Source: Leptobrachium leishanense (taxonomy: Eukaryota > Chordata > Amphibia > Anura > Megophryidae). From it: a DNA stretch of 64,000 nt. The notes under the pieces were generated by a model. The model searched no databases, was not told the origin of the DNA, and was given only the letters and a program-made list of their open reading frames with translations. Below are positions 52,550-63,603 of the stretch, one piece after another (position 1 is the first letter of the stretch; the number at the start of each line of letters is the position of its first letter). Location of the stretch: positions 355,842,942-355,906,941 of the forward strand of contig CM019063.1 of NCBI GenBank assembly GCA_009667805.1. The letters are read 5' to 3'. The position numbers and the translations under genes are program-made.

Positions 52550-53548
52550 TCAGCCTGGGGAAGCAGTCACCAGGGCCGGTGACAAACTAATGCCAGGCAT
52601 AGGCCAGGCCTCAGTCGGGTCAGAAACCGTAAAAGGCACGTTTTCATGTGTCACCACGAGGGAGTCAGCCAAGCCCCAGCGATAAGCAACCCCCGGAAGA
52701 CGGAGGAATGCCATCACCTCACGGTACCGACGCCGGGCCAGCAGGGTCACAAATGGTAAATCATTGTATAACATCAGCGACGTTACATCAAATTTCAACA
52801 TGATCCGTTTCTTGACAGCAGCAGTCTTGGTAACCGCGATGACATCCCTTGGAGAATCCTGGGGGCCATCGCTGGCTTGCGGATCTGGAACACCCTGTCA
52901 ATCAGTACTGTCGCGTCATGTGACGATCCAAAGGTATGGTGCGCCAGGCGGGTGGCATAATGGAGCAGGTCTGATGTAGATACCGATTCGGGGATACCTC
53001 GTATACGTATATTCCGCCTGCGGTGTCGGGACTCGAGAACCTCCACTGAGCGGGTCAAAAGGTCAACCTGGGACTGCAAGGCACTCACCTGGGATGAAGA
53101 TCACCTGCTCCGCAGCTACTTCAGCATTCTGTGCTTGCACCGCTGCCACCTGAGTTCCTATCAAGTCCACCTCAGCCCGTACCCCAGACACCGCAGCGGA
53201 CCACATACTCTTAATTTCTGCAATGAATCTGCGGTAATCCCCCCATTGGGTGGGGCGGGCATCATCTCTCACCTCAGGGGCAGCTTCAGCATCTCGTCTT
53301 GGGGAGGGTGGACCAACACCCGAGGGCGTCGTATTCCCATTGAAGAGACCCGCCGTAGTCTGCGCCACGGCCTTCAGGAGTACAGGGCTCCGGGGTCGTG
53401 ATACCCAAGTACCCCCCTCAGAGAGCATCAGGGCATCGTCTTCCGAGCAGTGGAGCAAGGGATCAGAGGTAAGCTCCTGGGACACGCTGGATATCGCTGC
53501 CTGTTCTTTATGTTTTTTCTGAGCCCGCTTCTTCGTTGCTGTGCCCAC
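52550..53548 (-). pseudogene. L1-type ORF1 protein (coiled coil, RRM, CTD), frameshifted
   Basis: Three frames in order: 53063-53548, MGTATKKRAQKKHKEQAAIS with a disordered, acidic N-terminus and then helix-forming RRFIAEIKSMWSAAVSG; 52795-53088, SQVDLLTRSVEVLESRHRRR (coiled coil) followed by RNIRIRGIPESV (the L1 ORF1 RRM strand); 52550-52801, LLARRRYREVMAFLRLPGVA and YRWGLADSLVV, the CTD motif of L1 ORF1p. ORF1p binds LINE RNA as a trimeric chaperone. Two frame changes disable it. L1 clade is secure; Tx1 subclade is a guess. Confidence 0.85.
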
Positions 53549-54379
53549 AGCTGCACCCCTTCTGTCTTGTAACGTTGGGGCAAGCCAGTCAATGCCAGAC
53601 CCATTACCAAGGGGCCAGGAGCAAACATCTTCCTCCGAGGAGCCAAAACCGGGGGGAGTGTTAAAGAGGGATCTAGGCTGCCTGTGAGTTATCTACCCCC
53701 CAATGACTCTCGAATTTCCCTTTGGCAGGGGCCTCCTGGCCCTTCCTGTCATTGTTGCGATTTTATGCTCATCATTAGTGATGGGCCGAACACCCCCATG
53801 TTCGGTTCGCATTTGAACATTTTAAAAAGTTCGGATTCGAACTCGAACACTATTCCAACTCAATGCAAGTCAATGGGACTCGAACGTTTGATTTTTAGAG
53901 TGCCATCCAAGAGGGCATATTATGCAAGATATTTGCCATAAAAGGTGCATGGGGGTCCGTCCGGGTAGTGCCCTGGGGGACAGGAAACAAGGACAAAAAG
54001 TTTAAAAAAAACACATTTTTAAAGGAACAGTGATTTTTCCATGACATAAAGGTTAAGAATAAAAACGAAAAATTCCTTTAAATATCGTGCCTAGGAGGTC
54101 CCCATAATCTGCCTGTGAATTGGCGGATTTGTAGGATGTATAGAAACATTTAAAAAGAAAAAAAATACATTTCAAATAACGGTAAATGCTTTTCCTTTAA
54201 TCTATTCATAAACAACTGCTTGGGGCGGCAGCCTGTATGAAAAGAAGAGACGTTTTAGGACACGCAGAACAAGTTTAGTGATTTTTTGGCTAAATTATGG
54301 TGAAACTTATGCAGGCTTTGGATGAAAGTAACAACAGGTGCATTAAAATTGCATGAGCATTAACATTTGCTGCGGCGTT

Positions 54380-54707
54380 CACCGCATATTTGTAACGATT
54401 CCCCAGGACAGACCTGGTAGGATCCCTGGTAACAGAACTCTAACCCTCCGATCTTTAGGATGGTCGGGACTCGGGACCACTAAACCTAACCTCTAGCAGC
54501 CACACAGGCCAGGGAGACAGCGGCAACAATATACACCACAGACTGAGATCAATATATGTTTGTACTGCACTATAGTATATGGCAGAATGGAAGCGCACCA
54601 GCAGTAACAAGCAGCGGAATATACCAGACAGGGGCGCAGATCGAGAGTAGTTGTTATAACAAAACCGGGTGAGCAACGTTTAGGCACTTGTACTGCGCTA
54701 CTGTATA
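54380..54707. other. unassigned repeat-like sequence in hAT-C
   Basis: Starts TGTAACGATTCCCCAGG and is separated by hAT-D from 58373-58500, which ends GTTACA. The TGTAAC / GTTACA ends would suit a solo LTR of about 0.45 kb interrupted by hAT-D, but flanks (ATATT versus AGCAG) do not match, so this is only a suggestion. Confidence 0.35.
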
Positions 54708-56124
54708 CAGTGGTGTATTTAGGTTTTGTGCTGCCCTAGGCCTGACTAAACTCGTGCACCCCCTAATTTAAATTTGACGCACCCCTTCCTGTCAAGGTCA
54801 CACCTCTTCCTGGTTAATCCCCACCCTTCCTATTTAAGCTCCACCTTTTCCTCTTAGAGCTCCGCCTTTTCCTCTTTTTATATTAAAAGTGGATACAAGT
54901 GCCTACTTGTATATTTTGTATACCATTTCAAATGTATCTATTGAGATAAATAAAATTATGAAATGTTTAAATTCAAGCATTTTTACAAAGAACAGCCACG
55001 CATGTCAAGTATACTGGATCACAACCGCTCTAATTGGTTGAACAATAAAATCCACAGAAACGTGCACTGCATATGAGCATATCACAGAGCTGCACAGCAA
55101 TAAAACCCACAGAAATGGGCACTGTGTATGAGCATATCAGAGCTGCCCAGCAATAAAAACCACAGAAATGTGCACTGTGTATGAGCATATCACATGGTGA
55201 GACTCCGTACCACCTGACTGGCCGGACCACGTGACCTGCAGGCATGCAGCCTCACCAGGAGCTAGGCAGCTCAATGACAAATTTATATCACTGCAGTGCT
55301 GGTTAAGGAAAGGTCCACTTTAAACAGCAGTAAGCAGACAGGGCTTCATATTCTGCTGATAAACCCCCCCTTTACCTGCCGTTTACTGTCATCTTCTCTC
55401 TCTGCACACAAATCACATCCCCCTCTTCTAGAGCTGCTGCGGGGCAGGGGAGGAGCTATGGAGGGAGGAAAGGGGGATTTTTATTCTATTCGATTTTATT
55501 CCGTATGCAAATGCCCTGCTCCGCTGCTCGATGTTTGAGAACACAGCTCAAAGCTGACACACAGTGACAGTGGCACCTCCTAGTACCCCCTAATGACACC
55601 CCAATAATCATTGGTACCTGGGGCGCCCGACCTCCGTCACTCCCCTAAGTACACCACTGCTCTGTGATATGCTCACACCCAAGTTTGGCGAACTGCCAGC
55701 AAGTACGGTGCAGCTTGAAGGCAGTGCAAATCCCCATAGAGAAGTAATGGTTAATCTATTCAGAGAACACCAAACAGCAGAGAAATGGCAGTGAAATGCC
55801 TTAATGTTCGGTGGTTTCAATCTGCAGGTTTATTCAGGCGAACCCCATAGGTTTCAATGTTATAAATATTCCCGTTTTTATGCAATATCTAATAAACCAT
55901 TTATTATTTTAATCTGCAGTAAAAAGTCTTTATTTATTGTTTGTTTTTTTAGTACCTTTTAGTCATTTTTCAGATATTTTTGGCAAAATACCCCCCCCCT
56001 TTTTTTTAACAGCAGTTTTTCTTTTTTCTGTAACAGAACTTTTTATTATCAATCATAGGATCTTATATGTAAATTCTAGACATTTCCGTTCAGTAGTTCT
56101 TTTGAAAACATCAGGCCACAGGTT

Positions 56125-57959
56125 TGTCGGGTATATTACAGAAAGGAAAAATTAAAATGGATGCCTGTAGCCATTTTGTTTTTAAAGACAGTTTTTCTTT
56201 CTATTTTCTCTAGGTTTAGAAATGAACGAGATTTTTTTTTTTACAGAGTTCATTCCTGGGTGAAGTCTTTTATATTTTTTTAAGAAGTGCCAGACATGAA
56301 GGAATCTAGAATGTTTTTGTGTGATAATGCTAGAGTTAAGTGCTAAGACGTGTCATAATTAAATTTATTGGTTTGTCTTAAGTTTTTAAAACAAAAGATA
56401 TTTTGTCTTTTGGGTATAGGAATAAGAGTTAATATCTCTGTAATATAGATTTATATTCACAAAATCCATGTTTATAATCAAGGTATATTTTATTATATTT
56501 ACAGTAGGAAATATATACTCCAATAAATATTGTAGAACGTATATAATTGGTAAATAATAAAAATTACTAAAGAAAAGATTTTGTTGAGTTAACTGGAAAA
56601 GAATCCAGCTGATAGTAAGTAATTTCAAAAGGGAGTAAGGATATAAATCAGGTATGACAGAGACACCGTGTTTAGTGACTGAGAAGAGAAGGTCTTTGTG
56701 TAGATTAATATTCTTATCTCGGGTCAAAAGATCAAAAAGAAATGGTGGAATTAATTAAGAAGTGCAATACTGCCCTCTAGAGGATAGTAAATATTATAAT
56801 TGATATACCAATAATATTGCCAGTGACGTCAAATTGGCTATAATAAGCGGCAATGTTGGTTGCAAATCAGTCGGAGATTCCAGCATTCAGACTCACACCG
56901 CAATGCATTCAGATGTTCAGTACACATAGCAGATCCCAGGACATGAGGCAATCAAGATTCTCACCAAATCTCTAACTCACATGCATTGATTATCGGATAT
57001 CGATAATCTTCACACATTCCAAAAATATTACATCAGGAATTCCAAGGCAGACTTATCAAAATCCAAATTGGACAGGTAATGTATGAAATTAAGGAATTAA
57101 TGTAATTATATATATTTGTAGATATTCTTGCAACGTAGACTGAGATTTCTCAGATACTGTTAGATCCAGAATCTAAATATCTTTATTCTGCAGATAAAGA
57201 TGTGAAGAAGTGGATATAAGGATTTATTCAAAAGAAATGTTGTAAGATTGATACCAATATATATTGAATTTGGAAATTACCGTGATTAAAATTAATAAGC
57301 AAGGAATTATATAACTACAAAATAAAAAGCAAAAGATTAGAAGTTTAATTCTCGAGATTAGGGGAGGATTCACTAAATAAGTTTTTATTACTTATCAGTA
57401 AATTAGCTTATCTTTTGTTGATCCATGTAGTATAGATATATATATATATATATCTATAAGAGCTGGCTGGTTAAACATTGTTTGCTGGGAGATGCATGTT
57501 GTATTAAGCAGAAATGTTTATTAACCATTTGTGTATTAGTTACTAACTGATAAGGTAAATGATATTAATCATATATGCCGTTACTAACAGGAGATACATA
57601 TATTGTGAAGCTAGTTTTTATATGCTGATGGATTGTGGTTTATAAATTTTTGTTTATGATATGAGATTTGAAACTTTTTTGTATACGTAATAAATATATA
57701 TATATTTTTATCCGATTATTGATTATTGTATTTTTCAAAGCAAAACACAGACAATTAAAAGAATTCAGGAGAATTTATAGGAAATATAAACGATTGATAT
57801 TTGTGTCTCGTATGGATTTCTTATGAAATAATAATCCCTGATATATTGGAGGCAACTGCCGAGGTAGGTCCAGTAAGTCCAATATAGACATATTGGAGGC
57901 TTGGCTGATAAGTCCAATATATAACGTGTTGTATTCACGTGCAGAGATTATATCCAACA
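56125..57959. mobile_element. long solo LTR, copy 2 (4-bp target duplication)
   Basis: Starts TGTCGGGTATATTA, ends TATCCAACA; GGTT at 56121-56124 and 57960-57963. 1,835 bp. Same family as 12737-14695, with many indels between them, so both are old. Shared landmarks: CCAGTGACGTCAAATTGGCT, TCACATGCATTGA and TTTGTATACGTAATAAATA. No frame is conserved between copies. Confidence 0.8.
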
Positions 57960-58170
57960 GGTTTGCGGTGGCAACATTCAGCATCCATGCACTTTGGGGA
58001 CCCTGCGGTGAATGGTGAATTCACTGCAGAGTGGGGAAATTTTATTCCCCGAAGTGCAGGGAACTACAGAACACCAAAATGTTGGTGTCATTTCGGTGCT
58101 CTGTGAGTAACCCATTTAGTGGTGAGATTTTTTGCTACCCCCTGGAAAGTGAAAGTCCAGGCCTTGCCTA

Positions 58171-58262
58171 CCCAGGACATACTTGGAAATTAGTGAAATC
58201 TCAATGTATCCTTCCTGGTAAAATATTTTGCAAAAGTAAAAAAAATAAAAAATAAATATTAT
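58171..58262 (+). mobile_element. retroposed LINE/SINE tail, third copy
   Basis: ACCCAGGACATACTTGGAAA ... TCCTTCCTGGTAAAATATTT with an A-rich tail, like 14306-14393 and the tail of the SINE at 3076. Confidence 0.6.
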
Positions 58263-58314
58263 TTTTTTAGGGGTGGTGCCACCAGTGCGGGCCACCGCCC
58301 CCTGGAAAGTGCCG

Positions 58315-58350
58315 CCCTAGGCCTAGGCCTAGGCCTAGTTGGCCTAGGCC
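58315..58350. repeat. (CCTAGG)n short tandem repeat at the hAT-D end
   Basis: GCCTAGGCCTAGGCCTAGGC and a second GGCCTAGGCC form a self-complementary GC-rich run just inside the right end of hAT-D. It can fold on itself. Confidence 0.7.
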
Positions 58351-58511
58351 AAAATACACCACTGACTGTATATGGTGAGAATCGGTGCACAGCAGTAGCA
58401 ACAGGAGGCAAACAGAACAGGCAAGGAGTACACAGAGAGAATAGTCAAATGGCAGGCAAAGCCGGCAACAGATCGGGTCCTCAGTTACAAGCAGGGTAAG
58501 TAACAAGTATT

Positions 58512-58599
58512 CTTCTGAGAAGATACGCTATTAGTGCGAGGAAGCCGGCTGCGCATTTTGCATCGCTCCCTCTACGCTAATAGCGCATCTTCTCAGAAG
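58512..58599. repeat. 23-bp inverted repeat with CTTCTGAGAAG core
   Basis: 58512-58534 and 58577-58599 are complementary at 22 of 23 positions; each arm itself begins with the palindrome CTTCTGAGAAG. The 42-bp loop is GC-rich. It may be the end pair of a tiny fold-back insertion in hAT-C. Confidence 0.7.
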
Positions 58600-59323
58600 C
58601 TTCACACAGCGCGCCAGTGTTTGCAGCGTCTAACAGCGTGGGAGACAGGAGGCTGCACTTGTTGGTGGATCCAGGAATCAGGTGAGTAATAGAAAGAAAA
58701 GAAAAAACAAGTTTTATTTTATGCTCCTTGGGACATTTAAAAATGTCCTCGGATTTTTTTTTTTTTAGGAAATGTGTCTCCTTACCTTAGCCTGGTGGTC
58801 AGTCAGTGGAGGCTCCCTGGATCCTGGTTGTGGGGGGGGGGGTCTGCCGTGGCTGCAGGTGCCATGGCTCCCTCCCTGCGCCACCTCTCTGCCACATGCA
58901 CCCGGCCGGCTTGCCCGCACAGTTGCAGCTCTGTCATCCGGCGGCCGCATGCTCCTCGAGGGATCCTTTCCTTGGGAGGCCCCGGCGGGCTGCCCTCTAC
59001 AGTTTAGAGATTAGAGGGCCTCGTCTGCCTGATGTTTTAGCAACAAGATTGTTTTATCTTCAATGTTAAAAATATTTCCATTTTAATTCAATATCTAATA
59101 AACGTTTGCTTATAATATTCTGCAGTAAAGAGTCTCTTTATTTTTAGATTTTTTTAGGATTTTTTAAGCATTTTATAAAAAGAAAAAAAAAAGAAAGGAA
59201 TTTTTTTTTCCGAACTTTTTGCGAACGGCCTGAAATGTTCGAAGTTCACCGAACGGCCAAACGGGCGATGTTCAAATCGAACTCATGTTCGAATCGAACC
59301 AAACGCCCATCCCTACTCATCAT

Positions 59324-59540
59324 CTGGGCCCAGGTAAGCCTCGTGTGACCCGAAATTACTTCCACAGCAATCCGTAGGAAACTCCCTGGCTCCGCCACGC
59401 AGACTAGGCCGCACTAGGTCCAAAACTCACTGGGCTGCTGAGTAAAACACTGGTGGCCACACAGCGAACTCCACCGCGGGCACCCCAAGTGGAGGGAAGG
59501 CACCAGCAGACAGGGCACAAAAACCCTGCTATAGTCAGCT
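59324..59540 (-). mobile_element. probable continuation of the L1 5' leader
   Basis: GC-rich, CpG-containing sequence directly across the hAT-C target duplication from the L1 leader at 53767. The only support is position and composition. Confidence 0.4.
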
Positions 59541-59820
59541 TTAAATACAAATTGCTGGTGGAGCTCCAGGAAATGCATCTGCTCAGTGTCCTTATCATGT
59601 TTATTTTATGTTGCTGATATTTCACATGAGTTTTGTTTTTCTCTTGTTTAGTGCAGAAAATATTTTACTCTATATGTGTCACTGGGTGCATCCATTTTGT
59701 GATCTTTTGTTTTGTAAACTATAACCCCCTTAAAGTATCTTTACCTCAATTGTCCTCATTGTGTGGCATTGGCCATATAATGGAGTCTATTGGTTGATCA
59801 CTGACTCAAAGTATATATTT
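59541..59820. other. no recognisable feature
   Basis: AT-rich sequence with no long frame, inverted repeat or terminal motif that I could identify. Confidence 0.5.
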
Positions 59821-60790
59821 TTATAAAATTTTGGACAAGGGTACAAAAAAATAGGGAAGGGGAATGGAACATAAAAAAGACACGTCATACAGATAAGCAT
59901 TGTTTTCTCGAGTGCAATGTGCTGTTTAAGTCATACACGAAAGGTCCAGGAGTAAAATAAAATAGCATAATTCCCAATGGGGGAGTACCAGCTTGTACCG
60001 CACCTGATGGCCCCACTTCCCCTGAGCCCTCTCAGAAGTCCCCGGCTACCCCTCCTATACATTGTTTAATCATTAATCAAGTACAAATCCCATAATTCCC
60101 ACGGGTCATGCTTGGGAAGTGACAGTTCTAGTAATTGAGTTGCCAGTCTATCATATCCCCAAAGTCTTTCCAGGTGAGTATTGAGTAGTGAGAACAGAGA
60201 CAGTGTGTGGATGTACCGTTTTCCAGTTCCTGGCTATCAGTAATAGCGCTGTGGAGACCACACGGAACCACATCCTGGTTTGCTGTCAGGAGAGCACCGG
60301 GCCTCAACCCAACCAATATGAAATCTTGAGTGAAAGGAATCTCAGTTCCCACAACATTCAAGGCTAGTTCCAGTACTTCCACCCAGAAGGAGCCGATAAT
60401 TCAGCATCGCCACCAAATGTGAATATAAGAACCATCCACTGCCCCACACTTCGAAGAAGATTCTCCTGTAACCTTCGCCACCCTATCTGGAGATCAGTAC
60501 CACCTGTAAAGTACCTTTTGGCTGGTCTCTAATAGAGTAGCATTTGTCGTCAATCATCTCACATCCCTATGAAATAAACTGCCCCATTCTCCAGAATCAA
60601 ACCTCCTACTCAGCTCCTTTTCCCATAAAGTTTGGTAATTCCATAGTGGAAGTTCACGGTCTGAGGAGGCTAAGTAATAACCAATAGAAACAAAACCGCA
60701 CAGCAGATGAGAAGAGATTCAAATACTTTCAGACACAGTTAAAGCCGGTTTGTGGAAGGAGTAAAAAGCTAGAAAGCCTTGGCATTGAAG
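59821..60790 (-). pseudogene. probable L1-type ORF2 C-terminus and upstream remnant
   Basis: Minus strand: HIWWRC near 60410 then GSFWVEVLELALNVVG and FTQDFILVGLRPGALLTA (60290-60382), followed in a shifted frame by STALLLIARNWKTVHPHTVS. This order (Cys/His zinc motif, FWxxV, then an IARNWK-like helix) resembles the C-terminal end of L1-clade ORF2. A stop lies just after the Cys and at least one frameshift is present. Family by motif resemblance only. Confidence 0.55.
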
Positions 60791-60799
60791 GTAAGTATG

Positions 60800-61479
60800 G
60801 ATTACTTACTGGGCACTTAGATGGCAGATGAAATTTAATGTAGATAAATGCAAAGTTATGCACTTTGGAGTGAAGAACACACAAGAAACTTATATCCTAA
60901 ATGGTACTGAGTTAGGGAAATCCAAGCAGGAGAAGGATTTGGGAATAATCGCTGCAGAGGGATTTAGATAGATTGGGGGACTGGGCACTTAAATGCAAAG
61001 TTATGCGCTTTGGAGTGAAGAACACACAGAGCAATTTATATCCTAAATGGTACTGAGTTAGGGAAATCAAAACGGAAGAAGGAATTTTTTAATGATCATA
61101 GACTTCAAACTAAGTAACAATGTGCAATGTCAAACAGCAGCCGCCAAGGCCAGCAAGGTATTGGCATGCATTAAAAGGGGAATTCACTCTCGGGATGAAA
61201 ACATAATTTTGCCTCTGAATAAATCAATGGTAAGACCGCACCTTAAATGTGCCGTGCAATTTTGGGCACCTGTCTTAAGAAAGAATATTATAGCGCTTGA
61301 AAATTGCAGAGAAGTGCAACTAAATTAATAAGGGGAATGGAAGGTTTAAGTTATGAGGAAAGGCTAACAAGTTTAAACCTTTTTAGTTTAGAGAAACGGC
61401 ACCTTAGAGGGGATCCGTTAACCTTATATAAATATATATGGGGCCATTATAAACCATTGTCTGGAAACCTATTCATTAA
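60800..61479 (+). pseudogene. CR1-type LINE RT fragment, plus strand, with internal duplication
   Basis: Reads FNVDKCKVMHFGVKNTQ at 60830-60880, then AAAKASKVLACIKRGIHSRD and KSMVRPHLKCAVQFWAPVL (61092-61328), TKLIRGMEGLSYEERL and LRGDPLTLYKYIWGHYKPLS (61304-61480). The same protein region as 30035-30660, opposite strand. A ~79-bp segment occurs twice (60847-60925, 60992-61070). It is interrupted by the piggyBac-type MITE and continues at 63604. Confidence 0.85.
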
Positions 61480-62101
61480 CCCGTTCACTACTGAGGCATT
61501 TCACGGCTGTGTGCTGAGCTCATTTTTACCGCTTTCGCTCATCATGTTTAAACGTGATTTGAATCCACATTTTATTATATGACCCAGACATATTATATAT
61601 CGTTCTTTCCGGCAGACTTGGCAGATTCATAATATATCATTTTTATATGTATACGTCATGTCCTGCCTTTATATTATAACAAAGAATGCAATAAAGTTAG
61701 AATTTTTAGTCATCTGCAGCGTGTAAAGTGTTTTTTTTTACCTTTTATCACATGAACATTTGCGGTTATATTTTCTATGGGGTGCACTTGTACAAAAATT
61801 AGAAATGGTGACTCGTTACATTTTTGGGGGGGGGGATAACGTGATTTTTAGCAAACGCACCCCATAGGAAAAAAGCATTAGTGCAGCATCATTGTTCACA
61901 TTATAATTGAAATGTGAACAATATTGCTGCATTAATAAAAACAACACACAAAAAATACATGTTTTTTTTTATTTTTTATTATTATTATTTTTTTTACTTT
62001 ATACCTGGTCATGTTGGGTATCATTTGAAAGGCCATGCTCAGGCCTTTCGAATGACACCCTCCATCAGGGCTGGACTTCATCCAGACTGGCCCACTTTAA
62101 T

Positions 62102-62737
62102 TACTGTAGATACTCGAGTATACCGCTAGATTTTGGTGACAAAAATTTACCTTCAGGGTTATTCAGAGAGCGTGAAAAGCAGGAGAATGACTGGAGAATG
62201 ACTGGAGAATGAAAAATTCTAGGTCAAAATAGCCAGACCAGAAAAATTCTCCCTTTCATCTCACTTTCCAAATCGGCTATTTTGACCTAGAATTTTTCAT
62301 TCTCCAGTCATTCTCCTGCTTTTCACACTCTCTGAATAACCCTGCTTAAAATTGGAGGGGTCGTGTTATATTTGAGACATCTGCATCGCGTATAAGAAAA
62401 AGGAAAAAAGACTTTACTTGCTCATGGATCCCAAGTCTCCCTTACTATCAGCGGATGAGCCTACCTGCTGGTGCAGGAGGTCAGAAAACAACACCTCCCT
62501 GTGTGCTGGCTATTGGTGAATGATTCACTGTGTCATCTCACTCCGCCGGCCCTCTTATCGCAAGTAAGCAGATGGGTGGCCAGCGGCTTCATATTTAGTA
62601 ACAACTACAATCATTCTAGAGCAGAGCACCCTGACTCCTCACGTTATATTTGAGTCTTGAGTATTCTCTAATTTCCATAATAAATCTCCATCCATCGCGT
62701 TATATTCGGGTCTCACTATACTCGAGAATCTACGGTA
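62102..62737. mobile_element. small MITE with TACYGTAGA ends inside the piggyBac-type element
   Basis: Inverted ends TACTGTAGATACTCGAGTAT and, in reverse, TACCGTAGATTCTCGAGTAT (18 of 20). Either TA is duplicated or it is part of the end; a Tc1/mariner-type TA target is possible. It contains a long hairpin. Confidence 0.65.
62154..62344. repeat. long hairpin (70-bp arms)
   Basis: Left arm 62154-62234, right arm 62275-62344. The arms pair along their whole length except one mismatch and an extra 11-bp GACTGGAGAAT duplicated in the left arm. Loop 40 bp. Confidence 0.9.
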
Positions 62738-63271
62738 TGTAAATATGCACAAAACTAGTATATAAACCAACCAGATCGCTCAACCAATCGCTCTACGGAT
62801 ACCGGAGTTGCTGCAGAGAGATTGGGTAAAGCACTGAAGTTGAGTGTGCACCATGTCTTAAGGTGAGGCGGATGCGCAGCAGGTATCGCCGGCATAGTGG
62901 CACCAATATGAGACTGCGGCAGACTGCATTTGTTTTACAGACGGTAAGGAAGCTCTCACCTCATCCATTAAGGGTATTGAACCAGCATTCACACTGGCCC
63001 ACTGAGCCATCGGCCCACCGGGAATCTCCCTGTAGTCCCTATGGCCAGTACATGCCTGCCCTCCATGACCCCCTAGCTGCCACGGTCCTGGAGATATCAG
63101 GGTTCAAAGGAACCCCCTATCTCCACCAGGGGATTTCATTGGGAAATCCCCAGGCAGCTAGGGGTTCCCCAGCTATCTGACGTCATCACGCTATGTGTGA
63201 TGAAGTCAGGCAGCGAGGGGGGACCCAGGGGTGGAGCCTCCATCCAAGATGGCGGCCCCCACCGGAGCTAG

Positions 63272-63304
63272 GCCGCACTTCGGCGCCGCAAGGCGCTGAA
63301 GTGC
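63272..63304. repeat. short GC-rich hairpin in the piggyBac-type element
   Basis: GCACTTCGGCGCC, a short loop, then GGCGCTGAAGTGC. A GTTAA follows at about 63320 (AAGGGGTTAAAG), so this may be the end of a smaller nested TTAA element. Confidence 0.55.
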
Positions 63305-63603
63305 GACCCGGTGCCTAAGGGGTTAAAGCCCTTTTAAGCGGTGCCTGGCTTTTCTTTGTGGGACCTCTCGATCAGATGGGGAGGGATCCGAACGGATCGC
63401 ATGACGCGATGACGATATTGACATCGGGCGGGTCTTAACTTGAGCATCTGGGGATGCTGAAGTCAGACCGCCGTGGGACCCCAGACAGAGAGGTGAGTAT
63501 CTCTGCCGGGGGTCCCGCAAAGTTGATGACGTGTCGGACACGTCCTCAGCATACAGCGGGAGTAACTGAGGATGTGTCCCACACGTCGTCAGCAGTGAAG
63601 GGG

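Larger units (their letters stand above)
51277..53767 (-). mobile_element. L1/Tx1-type LINE, ORF1 and flanks
   Basis: Minus-strand LINE with ORF1 at 53548-52550, then an inter-ORF or downstream stretch to 51277 broken by a solo LTR (51798-52345). The 5' leader reaches 53767, where hAT-C was inserted, and probably resumes at 59324-59540. ORF2 does not follow; the sequence below 51797 is non-coding. Gypsy-P sits at its left border. Confidence 0.7.
54708..58364. mobile_element. hAT-D: hAT-type MITE/non-autonomous element inside hAT-C
   Basis: Terminal repeats CAGTGGTGTATTTAGG and in reverse CAGTGGTGTATTTTGG; perfect 8-bp duplication ACTGTATA (54700-54707, 58365-58372). Content: CACAGAGCTGCACAGCAATA tandem units (55040-55200), AT-rich filler, the long solo LTR copy 2, a retroposon tail at 58171 and (CCTAGG)n near the right end. 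No coding sequence. Confidence 0.9.
53776..59315 (-). mobile_element. hAT-C: non-autonomous relative of hAT-A/B
   Basis: Right end at 53776 (TAGTGATGGGCCGAACACC) and left end at 59315 read in reverse (TAGGGATGGGCGTTTGG, matching hAT-A at 3636). Perfect 8-bp duplication CTCATCAT (53768-53775, 59316-59323). 53790-54370 is the reverse complement of the hAT-B 3' non-coding region. No transposase coding is left: the centre is replaced by other repeats and hAT-D. Confidence 0.93.
61480..63603. mobile_element. piggyBac-type (TTAA) non-autonomous element
   Basis: TTAA at 61476-61479 and 63604-63607 flanks ends CCCGTTCACTACTGAGG and, in reverse, CCCCTTCACTGCTGACG. The CR1 frame rejoins precisely through a single TTAA (GNLFIN... 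into RTIHRTQG-like codons). 2.1 kb, no transposase. TTAA-specific insertion with CCC starts is the hallmark of piggyBac transposases. It hosts at least one more MITE. Confidence 0.85.

Noticed and set aside
55571..55659. A tiny hAT MITE ending CCACTG with duplication CACAGTGA/CTCTGTGA
   Set aside because: Only 6 of 8 duplication positions match, and the ends do not form an inverted repeat beyond CAGTGG.
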